From Daucus carota subsp. sativus (Eukaryota > Streptophyta > Magnoliopsida > Apiales > Apiaceae): DNA of 64,000 nt. Below are positions 10,486 to 23,310 of the stretch, one piece after another. Each line of letters begins with the position of its first letter. Position 1 is the first letter of the stretch. The notes beneath the pieces were generated by a model. It searched no databases and had not been told where the DNA came from. It worked only from the letters and a program-made list of their open reading frames with translations. The position numbers and the translations under genes were made by a program. The stretch covers positions 24,478,527-24,542,526 of the forward strand of contig NC_030384.2 in assembly GCF_001625215.2 (NCBI RefSeq), written 5' to 3'.

Positions 10486-13400
10486 ATGTCTTGTCTGCTG
10501 CCACAGTTCAAGTGTTTGCCTGATTCTTTCTCTATTCATTTCAAAACCCATCTTCAATCTTTCCCTTCTCAACCCTGTAAGTATCTTTATCTGTATATTA
10601 TATATAGTACATATAGTATGTGCTTATGTGTGTGTGTCACTGTGTGTTTCTGTTTATTAACAATGTAAAGTTTGAATTATGATGGTTGCTAATGTGTTGT
10701 GAATTGAGATGAATAATGGGTCTATATGGTTTTCGAGAATTATGATGTCAAGTGTATTGCATTGGTGATCTGTCTTGAATGTGAACAGATATATAGAAAC
10801 ATCACCGGAATTTGTTAAATTAATTTTAAATGCTGGTTTGATGGAATGAACTTGTAATGGCGAAAATGGTATCCTTAGGAAATTTGGCACGTATTGAAAA
10901 AGGCAGGACACGTGCGGCAAATGCATTGATCATGACTCCCTCCTTCCTACTTATTTGGCCCTTTAGACACCAATTCACTTATGTTTTATTTAATCACATT
11001 AATCACATTATGTGCTTATAGTTTCTAAAGCACGCAATAGAAAAATTTTCAACTAGTGCGAGCTTTAAATTTTTGTAAATGTTTTTTAATAGTTCAACTG
11101 TTCGGGTGCGAATGTCATAAAAAAGTAAGTGAGTTTGCTAATTTTGTGTTGTATAGTGGCTTAAATTGATGATGTAAGAATTATTATATGATTGTAGATA
11201 GCAAAACGAAATAAAATTGTTAGAAAGGTGATAATATGCTATTTAGGGTTATCTAAATTTGCATACAGTATCATTTCGGGGAGATGATGGAAGAACTAAA
11301 AAAACACATAATTTAAGGTGCAATAATAGAGAACATCTCTGTTGTGGATACTCTTTTTCTTATTGTGATATTAGTTTATAACAATATATTTTCAATTCTT
11401 AAAGTTACAATTGATTAAGATTTTAGGTGTACATCTAATTAATGTGTTCAAGTTTATTAAATGAATCAAAATATTCAATTTACCATAAGAGTGAATGTGG
11501 CGAAACATTTTGAAATAAGTGGAATGTGAAAGGGGCCACAATAAGTGAGACTGAGAGAGTACAGCCTTTCTTTACACCAAGACACATAAAAATGTTATTT
11601 AGCCAAAGAAATGCATTTAAACTTCTGGGCTGCTAAAGAGGCCAAGTTGTTCAGATTTACTATTTTGGGACTTGCACAGTTGCACGCTATTTTGGGAATT
11701 CTGCCATGAAATGAGCACATGAAACTGGATTGAGTTATGTGGTTGGATAAGTTAGTACATTTGCTAGAGATTGTACCCTTTAGGCTGTTTCAATCCTAAT
11801 TTCAGTGTACTTATTATTATCGTTTGTATCATTTTGTTAAGCTTGACTGCTTGAGGACTTAACGTTTAAGGTTTAAGTATGTATTTGTAATGCATTAGAT
11901 TTGAAGAGAGGATATATATATAGGCCTTAGCCACAATGAAGAGACTTTGAGGGAGAGCAATGAGATAGAAACTTGGGTAAAAGATACACGGCCTGAGATC
12001 AGTTCATAAGTGTCATAATGTTAAGTTTTAAGATAATATAAGAATATTTGCTGACAGTGATGTAGAAATTATTCTTTATTGAAGGGCACAGATAGTTGAA
12101 AAGATTGTTATTTACACATATACTAAGTTATCTATAATGCATCACAAGAAGTTCAAATGTGGTATTGAGTTATAATTTCGAAAGACTTGTCCAAATTATC
12201 TATTTAAGACTCGTGGAAACTAGATAGTAAAATTTTGTAGGGGACTCTGCTTTAGTACGTGTCTTAGAATTGTTCGCGCTCATATTCATAGAGGACTACC
12301 TAAACCCTTATCACATACATTTTAGTTAAGATCTATGATGAAGTTTCTGTTTGTTCATCATATCCATGGTCTACAGATATCTTATTTTATGACTCTTTTA
12401 ATTTCAGTAAAGTATAGGGAGACTATCTACTCTCGAGTGCAATGCTCAGCAACAGTGACAACCGTGCTTGATACACCATCTTTAGAAGCTCATTCAAATT
12501 CAGTTGCTGCGAACAGATCATGGTCCGAATCAACATCAAATGCAGTGCTCGATTTGGAAAAGCTACATTTAGCATCTTTAGAAGTTCATTCTAATTCTGT
12601 TGCTACAGACAGACCATGGACACATATCAGTGACATGGACCCTCCATCTGAGGTCAGTAATCTTCTAGACTTAAAATCACAAAAACAATATATGTATAGA
12701 TTTGAGCGGGCCAAAAAAGAAAAGGGTCACAGGGTCCCTGGGTCCTTTGCCTCAACTTTGTCATGAAATTTGTGCTTTCTTTTATTGTATTAGGAGTTCG
12801 TACAATCTATGTACTGGATAAAGTCTCTATTACGTTATAATATAGATATTACTTCTAATAAATGGAATAGTTAGGCTTTTATATAAATTTGGTCACCACA
12901 ACTATCAGCTCATCCCGGCAGGCAAAAGGTTGTTGCAGATGTATAACTTTATGGGTATTGTAAAGAATATGTTGCTATATATTTCTTTTTCTTTCTACAT
13001 CTAAGTTGTGATTTATTGGACGTCATACTTATTTTTTATCACTTTATAGTTTACATTTTGGTCAACAGAATGTAAGTAGTCTTTAAGTAAGAAGGTTCTG
13101 TTACATTTATAGTCCTTAAAACATAAAGTCTTACTTGCTCAGTGGAATATGTTTTTTACATTGTTGAAGACGAATTCTACCAAAATAATTATTTTATTCA
13201 GTAATTGATTCAATATACATGTGTAGTTGTTTGTGAGCACCAAGTTCTAAAATTATGTACAATAAGAAGTTTGGTAACATTTGAAGTAAGCTTTGTCCTT
13301 TGCCGTCTACAGATGTAATTTTTTCCTACATTCAGCACTCCTTCCAATTTTATCTCCTTCTGGCAAAAATGATATTTTTGTCTAGAGCATGTCTAATGGT

Positions 13401-16299
13401 CAGACCAGAGCAATATCATGATTAACCTTAGGCCCTAGTTTTGTGTTTGTACCATATTGGTTGTCGCGCTAATCGTGGAATGCGCAGTCACACCACTTTC
13501 CTTTCATCTCAGAACAGGATAGGCATTTTTTGAGGTCTTTATGCATATTCTGATTGGTTCAGATGCGTTATTGGAGAAGGAATTTTCTTGAACCTGAACT
13601 TGTGAATGGGCTTGCCATATAGTATGCAAGCTGCCTTTATATATAAGATCACTCCACAGCTGAAGCATTTAAGATGTATAACTAATTAACTATAAGTTCG
13701 TACTCGATCGAACACTTGAGCAAAAAACAGAAAATGTGGTCATTTGGTTAGATTACTTCACTCTCCAAATTAGATCTCGAAGTCCTTACAGGAGCTGCTA
13801 TTTTTGAACAGGCAACTTTGCCTATGGAAAATCTTCTTACAAGTGAAGAGGCTGTCATAGCTGCTGCAGCTTCGGAAGCAGTGGCTCTAGCGAGGGCAGC
13901 TGCAAAATCTGCAAAGGATGCTGCGATGATAAATAGCCATAAGAACTCAACAAAGATAGATGTAAAACCTACAGCACTCACATATGAAGCTGTAGATTCT
14001 TTATCCGAGAGGCCTGAGCTGACTCAATTGGGTGTAGCAGGAGTGTCCCAAATATCTCAATCTGAGGGCAGATCTGATGTTGAGGAGCCAACAGTTGAAG
14101 AACTTCAAATTCTGCAGGAAGAACTTGGAAAAAGTATTGCTGTAAGATCGAGTCGTCAACCAGAACGAAAAGCCAGACGAGCAAGAGCAGCTGAGAAGGC
14201 TTCGGCCACTGTAGTTTCTGTTAAATCTGGTTCCATGAGCAAGAAAAAGCGTGCTTCCCAAGAAATAGACCACTCTGACCCACTGCGGTACTTGAGGCAA
14301 ACCACAAGTTCTTCTAAACTTCTTACTGCAACTGAAGAACAAGAGTTGTCAGAAGGGATACAGGTTCTTTAACATCTATATACTCACCAATGTATATTTT
14401 TGGAATATTATTCTCATTATCACAATGCGTCTACCAACTGACCAACATTACATTGTGGAGGTGAATGACACGCCTGTTCTTAATGCAACTATGTATCATA
14501 TTTCAAACACGTAGTTTATTGAACTTTTATTAATTTTACTAAATATCTTCTTATATGTATCATCTTTAATTAAATTATAGATTGCTTGAGACAGAATATA
14601 ATAGTAAGCTACTTCTCGGAAATCTTAGTTATGATATATGATATTCTAGATTTTAGCCCTTTGCCAAGTCGATAATTTGACTTTGTAATATGAAACTATT
14701 ATTTTCTGAAACTATATATTCCCAATTTGTATAAAAGATAAATGTATTACAATAAAAATATATTATATGTATTTTCCTGATACAAGAAGTACTTGAGCAA
14801 ATTACTAACTCTTATGGAAGTGCAATTTTGTAGATAGAGGAAATATCTCATATTTTTAATATTAGCTTATCTATGGTGAAGATCTTGATTACTCTCTTCT
14901 GAAAGCAATTTTTTATTTGTGAAATTCAGGCTCTGTTAAGACTGGAAAAAATTTATAAGGAGCTTAGTGAACGTTATGGGGGTGAGCCTAGTTTCATTCA
15001 GTGGGCTTCCGCAGCTGGTGTTGATCAAATTACTTTGAGGAGACAAATAAATTATGGCAAGTTCTGCAAAGACAAAATGATTAAGAGCAATGTGCGGCTT
15101 GTTATTTCAATTGCCAAAAATTATCTTAAATCAGGCATGAATTTACAAGATCTTGTTCAGGTGCCAACCCAATATACAATTATACAGTTATAAGTTTTGT
15201 ATTTCATTTGATGGATTATTGTACCTCTTACGCTTTTCATCCAACGAAATGACACTGAACTGATTTTAATACTGTGGTGGTTTATACCTTCAATTCTCAG
15301 GAAGGGTGTCGAGGGCTTGTAAGAGGAGCTGAGAAGTTTGATGCTTCGAAAGGGTTCAAATTTTCAACCTATGCTCATTGGTGGATAAAACAAGCAGTTC
15401 GAAAGTTTCTCTCTGATCAGTCAAGAACTATTCGTTTACCTGTAAGCCTATCATCCAGAAATTATATATGCTCAAATATTTTAATACATGTAGTGCATAT
15501 GTATCTTTTTGCCAATTATGTGTGAATGTGTGTGCTTTGTGCTCTGAAAGGTTTAGATGCCCTTTTTCAGAAATGTCACAAAGAAGACTAGTTTTCAGAA
15601 AATGTGTGTTCCTGTATTGTAGTTAACTATGGAAAGTTGAGTAACATTTTGGGAGCCACTGATTAAACTTGTCAAATTTCTGCTCTACTTTGCATGCTTC
15701 TAACTTACTAATTTCTTTTTCATGCATCAACAGATATACATGGTAGAGGCGGGCTACAGGGTCAAGGAAGCAAGACAAAATCTGTACAATAAAAATGGAA
15801 GGCAAGCTAGTCATGAAGAACTTGCAGAGGCAACAGGGCTCACCATGAGCAGACTGTCTAATGTCTTACTAGCACCTAAACCTCCACGATCTCTTGACCA
15901 GAAGATCGGGTTTGACCTTGATCTTAAACCTTCGGTGGGTCCCATATTCTTTAACGCTAACAACAACATTCTTTTCTCAACCTCTAAGGCTAACTCTTTT
16001 GCTATCTCCTTCCATAGGATGTGATCGCAGACCCTGAAGCAGAAACTTCAGAAGAATTACTTATCAAAGAATTAATGAGACAGGACCTGAACAAGGTGTT
16101 GGATACATTAAAGCCCCGTGAGAAACAGGTGGTCAGATGGCGGTTTGGACTAGACGATGGGAGGATGAAGACACTGCAAGAGATTGGGGAGATCATGGGT
16201 GTAAGCAGAGAAAGAATACGGCAAATTGAATTATGCGCATTTAGAAAGTTGAAGAACAAGAGGAGAACGAAAAGTTTGCAGCAATACATAATTGGGTAA
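10486..16299 (+). CDS. SIG2: Plastid RNA polymerase sigma factor, SIG2/sigB type, 7 exons
   Basis: A nuclear-encoded sigma-70 that directs the plastid-encoded polymerase to promoters; in Arabidopsis SIG2 serves several plastid tRNA genes and chloroplast development. Exons: 10486-10576, 12408-12652, 13752-14363, 14930-15160, 15301-15441, 15734-15934, 16018-16299; 1803 nt, 600 residues, all phases consistent. The N-terminus ([15 protein letters not shown], Ser/Phe/Lys-rich, few acids) suits a transit peptide. An Ala-rich segment ([16 protein letters not shown]) and a basic linker follow. Conserved regions are 1.2 (DPLRYLRQ), 2 ([13 protein letters not shown], then [26 protein letters not shown]), 2.3-2.4 ([20 protein letters not shown]), 3, and 4.2 ([10 protein letters not shown] helix-turn-helix). 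Assignment to SIG2 rests on the Ala-rich block and the ending LQQYIIG; another SIG class is less likely. Intron 1 is about 1.8 kb. Confidence 0.92.
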
Positions 16300-17223
16300 C
16301 TTCCTACTGTAAATCAGAAAAATATATGAGCAGATAGACCCAGCCACAACCAATTCTTGAGGGACAGTGGATGTAATATGTTTCTTACTTTAACTATCTG
16401 TAGTACATCTTCCTTTTGGCCATAACTGTAGAATTTAATCTTGTATAGAAACAAAGAAGTTTTGGATAAGAGCATCTCCAAATCATTCTGTGTAAGCTGC
16501 TAGAAAAAGATGAGATATCTTTTTGAGTTGTTATATATTTTATATCTTAGACATTTGATTTCATTTTTAGATAATTGAGTAATAAGTTGACTCTGGACGA
16601 TGTAGAAAATCTATGTTTCAAATAACTTTCTGGGGTTTTCTCGGAAATAATCAAATTGCAAACTATTGGAATGGCAACGGATAAGGTCTGGATCTGGGTC
16701 GGGTTTCTTGAGATCCATACCCGATCCATTAGATTTCGCATTAGATTTCGGGTTAGTTAGGCTCGGATCTAGGTATTTAAAATGAAGATTCAAGTCTGAT
16801 CTGTCGGGTTTTTTCGGGTTTCGGTTTGGGTTCGATTTTAATTTGAATACTTAATAAAATAAAATTAAATAAAAATTAAAAATTATATACTTATAAAAAT
16901 ATGTGATGATTTTTTTTTAATTTAGGGATATTAAAAAGGGGTCTCACATGTTTCATTTAGTACAATAAATATGTAAAACATGCTAATTTAATTGTTTACA
17001 ATCATTCAACTTATCTTTTATATTTTTACTATATTTTGATTATTTAATGCATAATAATTAAGAAAAATACAATATTGATAGAATGATACAATAAAATAAA
17101 GTATTAATATACATAACTAATAATTCATAATAATTCAATATACACACACATAATATATTGTGTCGGGTTTAATCGGGCGGTTCATGAAACATGGACGGGA
17201 CAATAAAAATTTGAAACACATTA
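16300..17223. other. Intergenic with GGGTCGGGTT-type repeat
   Basis: Contains the SIG2 3' flank, then at 16680-17190 a repeat rich in CGGGTT/AACCCG words (GGTCGGGTTTCTTG near 16697; GTCGGGTTTAATCGGG near 17162) around an AT-rich core. This looks like an old fold-back element, but no clear target duplication was found. No coding sequence is recognised. Confidence 0.4.
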
Positions 17224-17526
17224 CTCCCTCTGTCCCTCTCATTTCTTTACAGTTACTATTTTGGGATGTCCCTCTCATTTCTTTATATTACCATAAATAG
17301 TAAGTTTTTTCAATCATTACACCCACTATCTTCTCCCACTATCTCATATTTAACAATAAAAACTACTATTACCCCCACTACCTTCCTCCACTATCTCAAA
17401 TCTATTATTAAATATTGATGGGTCCCACCACTTTACCCACTTTTCATCTAACTTTACTCATTTTTCATACATTGTCTTGGTCTCCGTGTCCCCTCGAATG
17501 TAAACAATTGAGGGGGACGGAGGGAG
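17224..17526. mobile_element. Stowaway (Tc1/mariner) MITE
   Basis: Starts CTCCCTCTGTCCCTCTC and ends GGGGGACGGAGGGAG, with TA on both sides (17222-17223 and 17527-17528). The TA duplication and the CTCCCTCCGTCC terminus define Stowaway. The interior repeats the words TCCCTCTCATTTCTTTA and CCCACTATCTC. It ends about 100 bp before the GeBP-like start codon, so it lies in the promoter or leader of that gene. Confidence 0.87.
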
Positions 17527-17626
17527 TATGAAAAAAAAAAAATTGAAACAAGTTCACGGTAATCGAGGAGGAGTGAGTGTTGGGGTTAAATGTCCATAGT
17601 ACTACTGTACTCTCCTCCAAACAAAA

Positions 17627-18334
17627 ATGCTTTCCGACGACAAGTCCGCGAACAGGCCTTCTGTGAAACGCAAACTCGCCATGGGCTCGCCGCGATCAAC
17701 TCGGAAGAAGGTTTGTTACGATGAGACCTCTACTCGCATCTGGAGCGACGAAGACGTGCTCGTGCTTCTCCAATCCATCCTCGACTATCGCATCGCTTAT
17801 AACAAGGAGCCTAACGCTGATTACTCGGCGTTTCTTCATTTTGTGAAGGATAAGCTTAATATGAATGACTTGTCCGTGAGACAATTGGGCGGTAAGGTTC
17901 GAAAGCTCAAGTATAGATACTCTGAGTCTTTGAAGAAAGGAGAGAAAGACGTGGGTGATGACAAGGTGTTTGAGCTTTTGCACAAGGTTTGGGGGAGGAC
18001 TAATGACAAGGATGAGGTTGTTGTAACTGAAAATGAGGGGGATGAGGTTGTTGTAACTGAAAATGAGGGGAAGGGGGAGGATCAGGGTTCGGGTTTCGAG
18101 GAGACTTACCCGTACTTGAGTGAGGCGTGGGGGTCTAAATTTGATTTACCGCAGCATTTGAAGGAGCTTGCAGTTGCCAATTTTATGATGATTGGAGGTG
18201 AAAAGCTGAGGGCATTGGAATGTGAGTGGAAGGGAGTGTCTGTCGAGGAGTTGAAGTTGGATGTCAAGAAGCTGGAATGGCGGGCCAAGGTTGTGAAAGC
18301 GGTGTTGGATGAGATGGAAGGTTCGGGGGATTGA
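17627..18334 (+). CDS. GeBP/STOREKEEPER-family (DUF573) transcription regulator
   Basis: Single-exon gene of 235 residues. Family members bind DNA with a plant-specific domain and act, for example, in trichome gene expression and cytokinin response (Arabidopsis GeBP). The DUF573 domain covers roughly residues 36-125: IWSDEDVLVLLQSILDY, then PNADYSAFLHFVK, the helix VRQLGGKVRKLKYRY and VFELLHKVWG. A 10-residue acidic unit (DEVVVTENEG) occurs twice in direct tandem at the linker. The C-terminus (EWKGVSVEELKLDVKKLEWR) has the heptad leucines typical of the family. The N-terminus is basic (KRK, RKK), possibly a nuclear signal. The ATG chosen is the first in frame and gives a complete domain. Intronless structure is normal for this family. 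Which paralogue this is cannot be told. Confidence 0.9.
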   Translation: MLSDDKSANRPSVKRKLAMGSPRSTRKKVCYDETSTRIWSDEDVLVLLQSILDYRIAYNKEPNADYSAFLHFVKDKLNMNDLSVRQLGGKVRKLKYRYSESLKKGEKDVGDDKVFELLHKVWGRTNDKDEVVVTENEGDEVVVTENEGKGEDQGSGFEETYPYLSEAWGSKFDLPQHLKELAVANFMMIGGEKLRALECEWKGVSVEELKLDVKKLEWRAKVVKAVLDEMEGSGD

Positions 18335-19866
18335 TTGTTTTGGCTTTGCCTGGAGAGGCCAACTCGTTGGAAGGTCTTGACATATGTATATTATTAGTAT
18401 TGCATATATTGCTTACATTTTGCACTGCAAGTATCGGTGACTAGGTTAACCGTGTTAGATGTGGGGTATTTTGTGGCTTTTGAATTGTTTTGGCAAATCT
18501 TATTAATCCCCCCTTTATGCTTTGGATTATGTGTCGGATTCTAGCTATAATGTTAATATTGACGGTATTTTCAAGCTTAATATCTTTATGTGGCAGCTGC
18601 TTTGATTTTAACATGTAATTTCCCTTATATAATTTGCTTGTTTTACTAAAAATTAGCTATTCCAGCTTTGATTTCTATATCCAAAAGTATGTTTGTGAGT
18701 TTGGAAAGTAGAATGTTGAAGTTTATGGTGATTACATTGATGATGCATATGTTTGTGTAAAATTTCATTCAGTATTGTGTTTGCTTTTATATCGGAAATA
18801 CAATGTATGTACTGATTATTTAATTGTGATTTTGATTTCGTAACTATTACTAACACTTAGGAACACGCCTTCTGTAAATGTATAGTGCAATTTTTGCCTC
18901 TAGATATATGCAAGTTTTTCATCGACTGAAGCAACTAAAGCTGCCTGCTTACTCTTTCTGCTGCCATACTGTTATATCGTCATTTTGTACTTGGATGTTC
19001 ATAAGAGGAAAAGAGTCTGGAAGGATATTAGTATCTATTAGACTGAATAACTTACAATTGGGAGGCTAATAAACCGTACATTGTATGACTACTTTAATAC
19101 AGGCAATGAAAAGGTTCAAAGCTAAACTGATGAAGTTATTACTTGCTATATTAAATTTATATTTAAATATATTATACAATATTTATAATTTATGTTCAAT
19201 TGTAGATGCATTTAATTTTAATTGATAGATAGAGAAAGCCATAATGATGTGTGTGTGAGTGTCTGTGTGTGTATTATCTACTGCATTGAAATGTTTAGGG
19301 CTGAATACATTGGAGAAGGTCAATGGTAATGTTAGGCCATGTTGTTGTGGTGAAAGTTTACTGGATGGGATAGGGTTGGGGGCAGGTAAACTGCCCTCAG
19401 TAGTGATATGATGCATTCATTATACATATATCAGGCCAATAGATGTTTGTTTTGTTTTTCATTTCTTCCGGCTTTACGTTCCTAGGCGAATTCAAGACTA
19501 CCAACATGAAGGTTCAAGGCTATAGGATGTAATCTGTACTTGCTTTCAAATTTATTATACTTTATTTTCAATTCTAAATGCATTTGGGAGAGTCCATTTT
19601 GTGCAAGTGTTTATGTGTTTATCATATGCTTAGCATCTAGATCCTTAGAGATAAACACCTTAGGACAGGTCCGGGGCAATGTTAGGCCACGTCGACATGG
19701 TGAAAGTTTACCAAAATGGTATTGCTTTCAGACATTCCCCAGGATAAAGCCATGATATCTTTTTTTTTTTTTTATGAATACTTCAGAGATGTCAGGATTT
19801 CAACCTTTTTTGGGATTGACACAGACATGGTAAGGCTTTTGGTTCTTCAGAATTCATCAAGACATT
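18335..19866. other. Intergenic, no gene recognised
   Basis: GeBP-like 3' flank and AT-rich DNA. A phrase near 18337-18440 (tttgcctg, gacagctc-like, then cttgacatatg, ttgcactgcaagta) recurs in decayed form near 20165-20270. This suggests a local duplication of the gene's 3' flank. The related words GTTAGGCCATG / GTTAGGCCACG at about 19332 and 19681 hint at a second old duplication. Short ORFs here show no family features. Confidence 0.4.
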
Positions 19867-20070
19867 GGGGCCGTTTGGCCAAGCTTAAAAAAATTGACTT
19901 CTTCCTTAAAGTAAAGAAGTGGAATAGAAGTGAGAAGTAGATAAGTTAATAATGTGTTTTGAAAATAAGCAGAAGCTAGGACTAGGAGAGAGAAGCTAGC
20001 ATTCTCAGCTTTTTAAAAGTGCTTCTACTTCTTTACACAAACGGGTCGAAGAAGCTAGAAGCAGTTTGTG
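19867..20070. mobile_element. MITE related to the one at 43838-44058
   Basis: Begins GGGGCCGTTTGGCCAAGCTT and contains AAGTAAAGAAGTGGA, GAAAATAAGCAGAAGCTAG, AGCTTTTTAAAAGTGCTTCTACTT and ACAAACGGGTCGAAGAAGC. The same words occur in reverse order and strand at 43838-44058, so the two are copies of one small family. The right end here is eroded and no target duplication is certain. The GGCC(N)GTTTG terminus recalls Tourist- or hAT-like MITEs; the class is undecided. Confidence 0.6.
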
Positions 20071-22146
20071 GATCCTAAACTTATAATTTGATTGGTTAGC
20101 CATGACAGGCATATGGACATCTTAAGAGGATATAGCATTGTCTGACCGGTAACCATTCTCTTGAATATATGCCTTTGCCTGTGGACAGCTCAAGCTCGTT
20201 GCAAGGTCTTAATATATACTAGTATTGCATATATTGCTTGTGTTTTGCACTGCAAGTACAGGTAACTAGGTTACACTGACGATACCTACATCTGTGTAAA
20301 AATTTCATTTTCTTTTGTGTTTTTCAACCCAAAACCAGCGGTTTGGGTTTGGTTTTTTAAACTTTGGATTTCAATTCAATTCGGTTCAGGTTCAGTTTTG
20401 GGAAAAAATAATTCGGTTCAGGTTTGGTTTTTGTCAAAACCGAATCATAATGACCGATTGTCATCCTAGATAGGAACATTTTCTTAACAATCTGCCCTAG
20501 ATTTTTACCAGATTCGGTTTTTTATTTCTCTTCACCACCACAAACATTTCATGATTTGTTTGTAGACATGTAAACAGGAAATTCTAATGTAAGTTCTTAT
20601 AAGATGAGAAAATAACAGGTTGACAAAAATTGTGGAGGAGGAGATTGGGGTAGAACAGGAGTATGGAAGATCATGTTGCATGGTAGAATTTGCGAGATAG
20701 CGATAAGCTAGGTCGCAATTCGATTTCCATACTAGCAGGCCCTGCTCAGTACTTTTGGATGCCCCAAAACTATTATTAATTTTTTAAGTGTAAAATTATT
20801 AATTTTAAGTATATTAATAGTCAAAATATAATATAATATATAATTTATGATTAGAAATAAAAATTATATATTAATTATCTACTAAGAATACTTGACAAAT
20901 TGATACAAAATACTTAAACAATAATTTAAATAATAATAATTAAATTCAAAATAAAACACCAAACACAAGAATGTATATCAACATACATGTAATGATAATA
21001 TTAAGAGTTAATTACACTTTGTAACCATTAAATTTGCTACAAACGCAATTTAGTACCTGAACTTTAAAATGTGCCAATACCTACTCTACACTTAACATTT
21101 CCGTGCAAGTTGTAACTCTTAGTCACTATTATGTTCAGATCTGCGGTTAACTTTAACTATTTGAAAAGTAACCGTGTGTATATTAGTTTCCAACAACTAT
21201 TTTACCCTCGTGACCCCTCAAAGTTTATGTATTATATTTTGAAATTATTTCTGAACACACACAATGATGTAAAAAAATTTAAAAGTGTTTGGATACTCAT
21301 GACTTCTTTTGTTATAATAAACTCCAAACTTAAAAAAAGCTAAGTTTCCTAACTTTTTTTTTTTCGGCTTTTAAACCTCATTTTAAGTACTTCTCTTAAG
21401 TTGCCAAACGCTACATAAATAAATTGAAGTAACTTCTCTTCCAAATAAGCAATAACTTAAGTTTGCCACACACCCATGTGATATAGGGCTACTTACACAT
21501 ATTATTTATCGCAATGTATACTAAGCCCGATTTCCATCCTCGTAATTATTCATCGATGTAATTAGACCATTTCCAATATGACATGAAAATGATGGGATTT
21601 TAACACCATTTTGATACGAAAACTTCAGCATCTCAAAAATTCACTCCAACTCATCATCACATTATTCTACGTCAAAAAAATCTTTTACACATAAAATATT
21701 CTCTCTTTATTAATTATTTTTATCAATATACAATTTGTATTTGAATTTAAGGTTAGTCACTTTAATGTATCATAAATTTTATTCATTAAGCACTTCAATT
21801 TTTTTTGGCTGAACGATACACAAGAAAATGAAGAAGCTTAAAATACTAAAATAAACACTTGTAACTCTAGCCGAAGATATCCTGTATATATCGATTTTTC
21901 TCTAAAACCAAGTGACAGCTGTGATAGACTGATAGTGATGCAACTTGAAACCGAGTAAATCAATAATTTGGGCCCCAACACGCCATGACACTTTCAAACT
22001 TATTCCATGGATTTTCACTTCCATGCACCAAAGTCTATACCAAAAAAAATATATAATCCTTCATTTTATAGTCTGGCTTTCTTATATTTAATCATCACAA
22101 TTCACAATAAAAGAATCCCAACACGAAGCTCAGACCATCTTCTGAA
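20071..22146. other. Intergenic, repeat-rich, no gene recognised
   Basis: AT-rich DNA. At 20325-20530 there is a block of GGTTTGGGTTTGG / ATTCGGTTCAGG words, an old fold-back-like repeat whose relative lies at about 41720-41830. From 21290 to 21470 there is a decayed MITE-like stretch (AACTTAAGTTTGCC). The last 200 bases form the leader of the PP2 gene. No RNA gene or intact ORF seen. Confidence 0.4.
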
Positions 22147-23310
22147 ATGAAAAAGAACAAGGCAGAAAAATACAGCAGCAGTGAAATTTTCCTGGAGCGC
22201 AAGACCAAGGTTTTACAGGAATTCCCTTTCGGTTTTTCGACATTTATCTGTACTTGTTATCACAATTTATTTTATGATATTTTTTTCCGTTTCAAGAGGC
22301 TGGAGTGAAACTCAGTTTGTTAATTGTGTGAATGCAGAAAAAATGGGTGGACAAAATTTCGGGTGAATATTGCTTCATGTTGTATCCGAGATCACTCTTT
22401 ATAACCAACATGGAGGACAGGTACTGGGATTGGAAATGCTTCAAGGAAACCAGGTGGGTGATCTTTATCCGTTTCTCATGTTCTTTCGGATACAATCTTA
22501 TTAATTTCGCCTACAAGCTAATATTTTTTAGTTTGGCGGTGTTCTAGTGTTCTTGGTGCACTTCAGGACTATGACTAGCGGTTTATAAATTTTGTAGGAT
22601 TATAAATTTGTAGTGGAATTTATTCTACTGTTGTTGGTGCACTTTAGTACTATGACTAACGGTTTGTAGATTTTGTAGGATTATAAATTTGTAGTGAAAC
22701 GTGATTTACTGATTTGTGAAATTTAGCGGTTTCTAGATTTTGTATGTTATAAATTGGTAGTGGAATGTGATTGGTGAAATTTAGCCTTAAATGATGGGCG
22801 CAGTATTGTTTCTTGATGTGATTTTGTAGGATTATAATTTTTTTAGAATATTATTCGTGAAATTTAGCCTTAAATGATGGGCGCTAATGAGTATTGCTTC
22901 GTCTGAGATGCAGCGAGGATAATGTTGAAGTCGTCAAATTGCTTACTGTCTGCTGGCTGGATGTGAGAGGTAAGTTCAAGATGTCTGACCTGACTCCTGG
23001 AATCACTTACAACGTTTCGTACGTTGTTAAGTTGACACAAAGCTCGTCGGGGTGGGAGCTCCCAATGACATTAAAACTCGGAGTTCCTGGCAGGACTGAG
23101 CAACGACGCCAAGTTAGTCTCCTGAAAAAGCCAAAAGGCGAATGGTTTGAGCTCAACTTGGGGAATGTATATGCAGTTGATAATGAAAATGGAGAGGTCT
23201 ATTTCGACATCTATGAGCATGGAGGCCACTGGAAGACAGGACTGCTGATTAAGGGTGTCATCATTAAGCCAATAGTCTTGACCCCTGACTTGAGTTCATC
23301 CTCTTCTTGA
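22147..23310 (+). CDS. PHLOEM PROTEIN 2-like A (PP2-A) lectin, 3 exons
   Basis: PP2-A proteins are carbohydrate-binding (GlcNAc-type) lectins of the phloem, moving with sap or acting in defence. Exons: 22147-22209, 22338-22453, 22914-23310; 576 nt, 191 residues, phases closed. The PP2 domain starts with KKWVDKISGEYCFMLYPRSL and continues YWDWKCFKET, VVKLLTVCWLDVRGKF, LTPGITYNVSYVVKL, GWELPM, EWFELNLG and YEHGGHWKTGLLIKGVIIKP, in family order. The N-terminal exon is short (21 residues, Lys/Ser-rich) and lacks both F-box and TIR domains, so this belongs to the plain PP2-A group. The start at 22147 is the first ATG whose frame joins exon 2 cleanly; a longer N-terminus from an upstream exon cannot be excluded. 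No signal peptide, as expected for cytosolic lectins. Confidence 0.88.

Noticed and set aside
13748-14342. Antisense frames over SIG2 exon 3
   Set aside because: They are shadows of a coding exon rich in Ala/Ser codons; the plus strand has the conserved sigma blocks.
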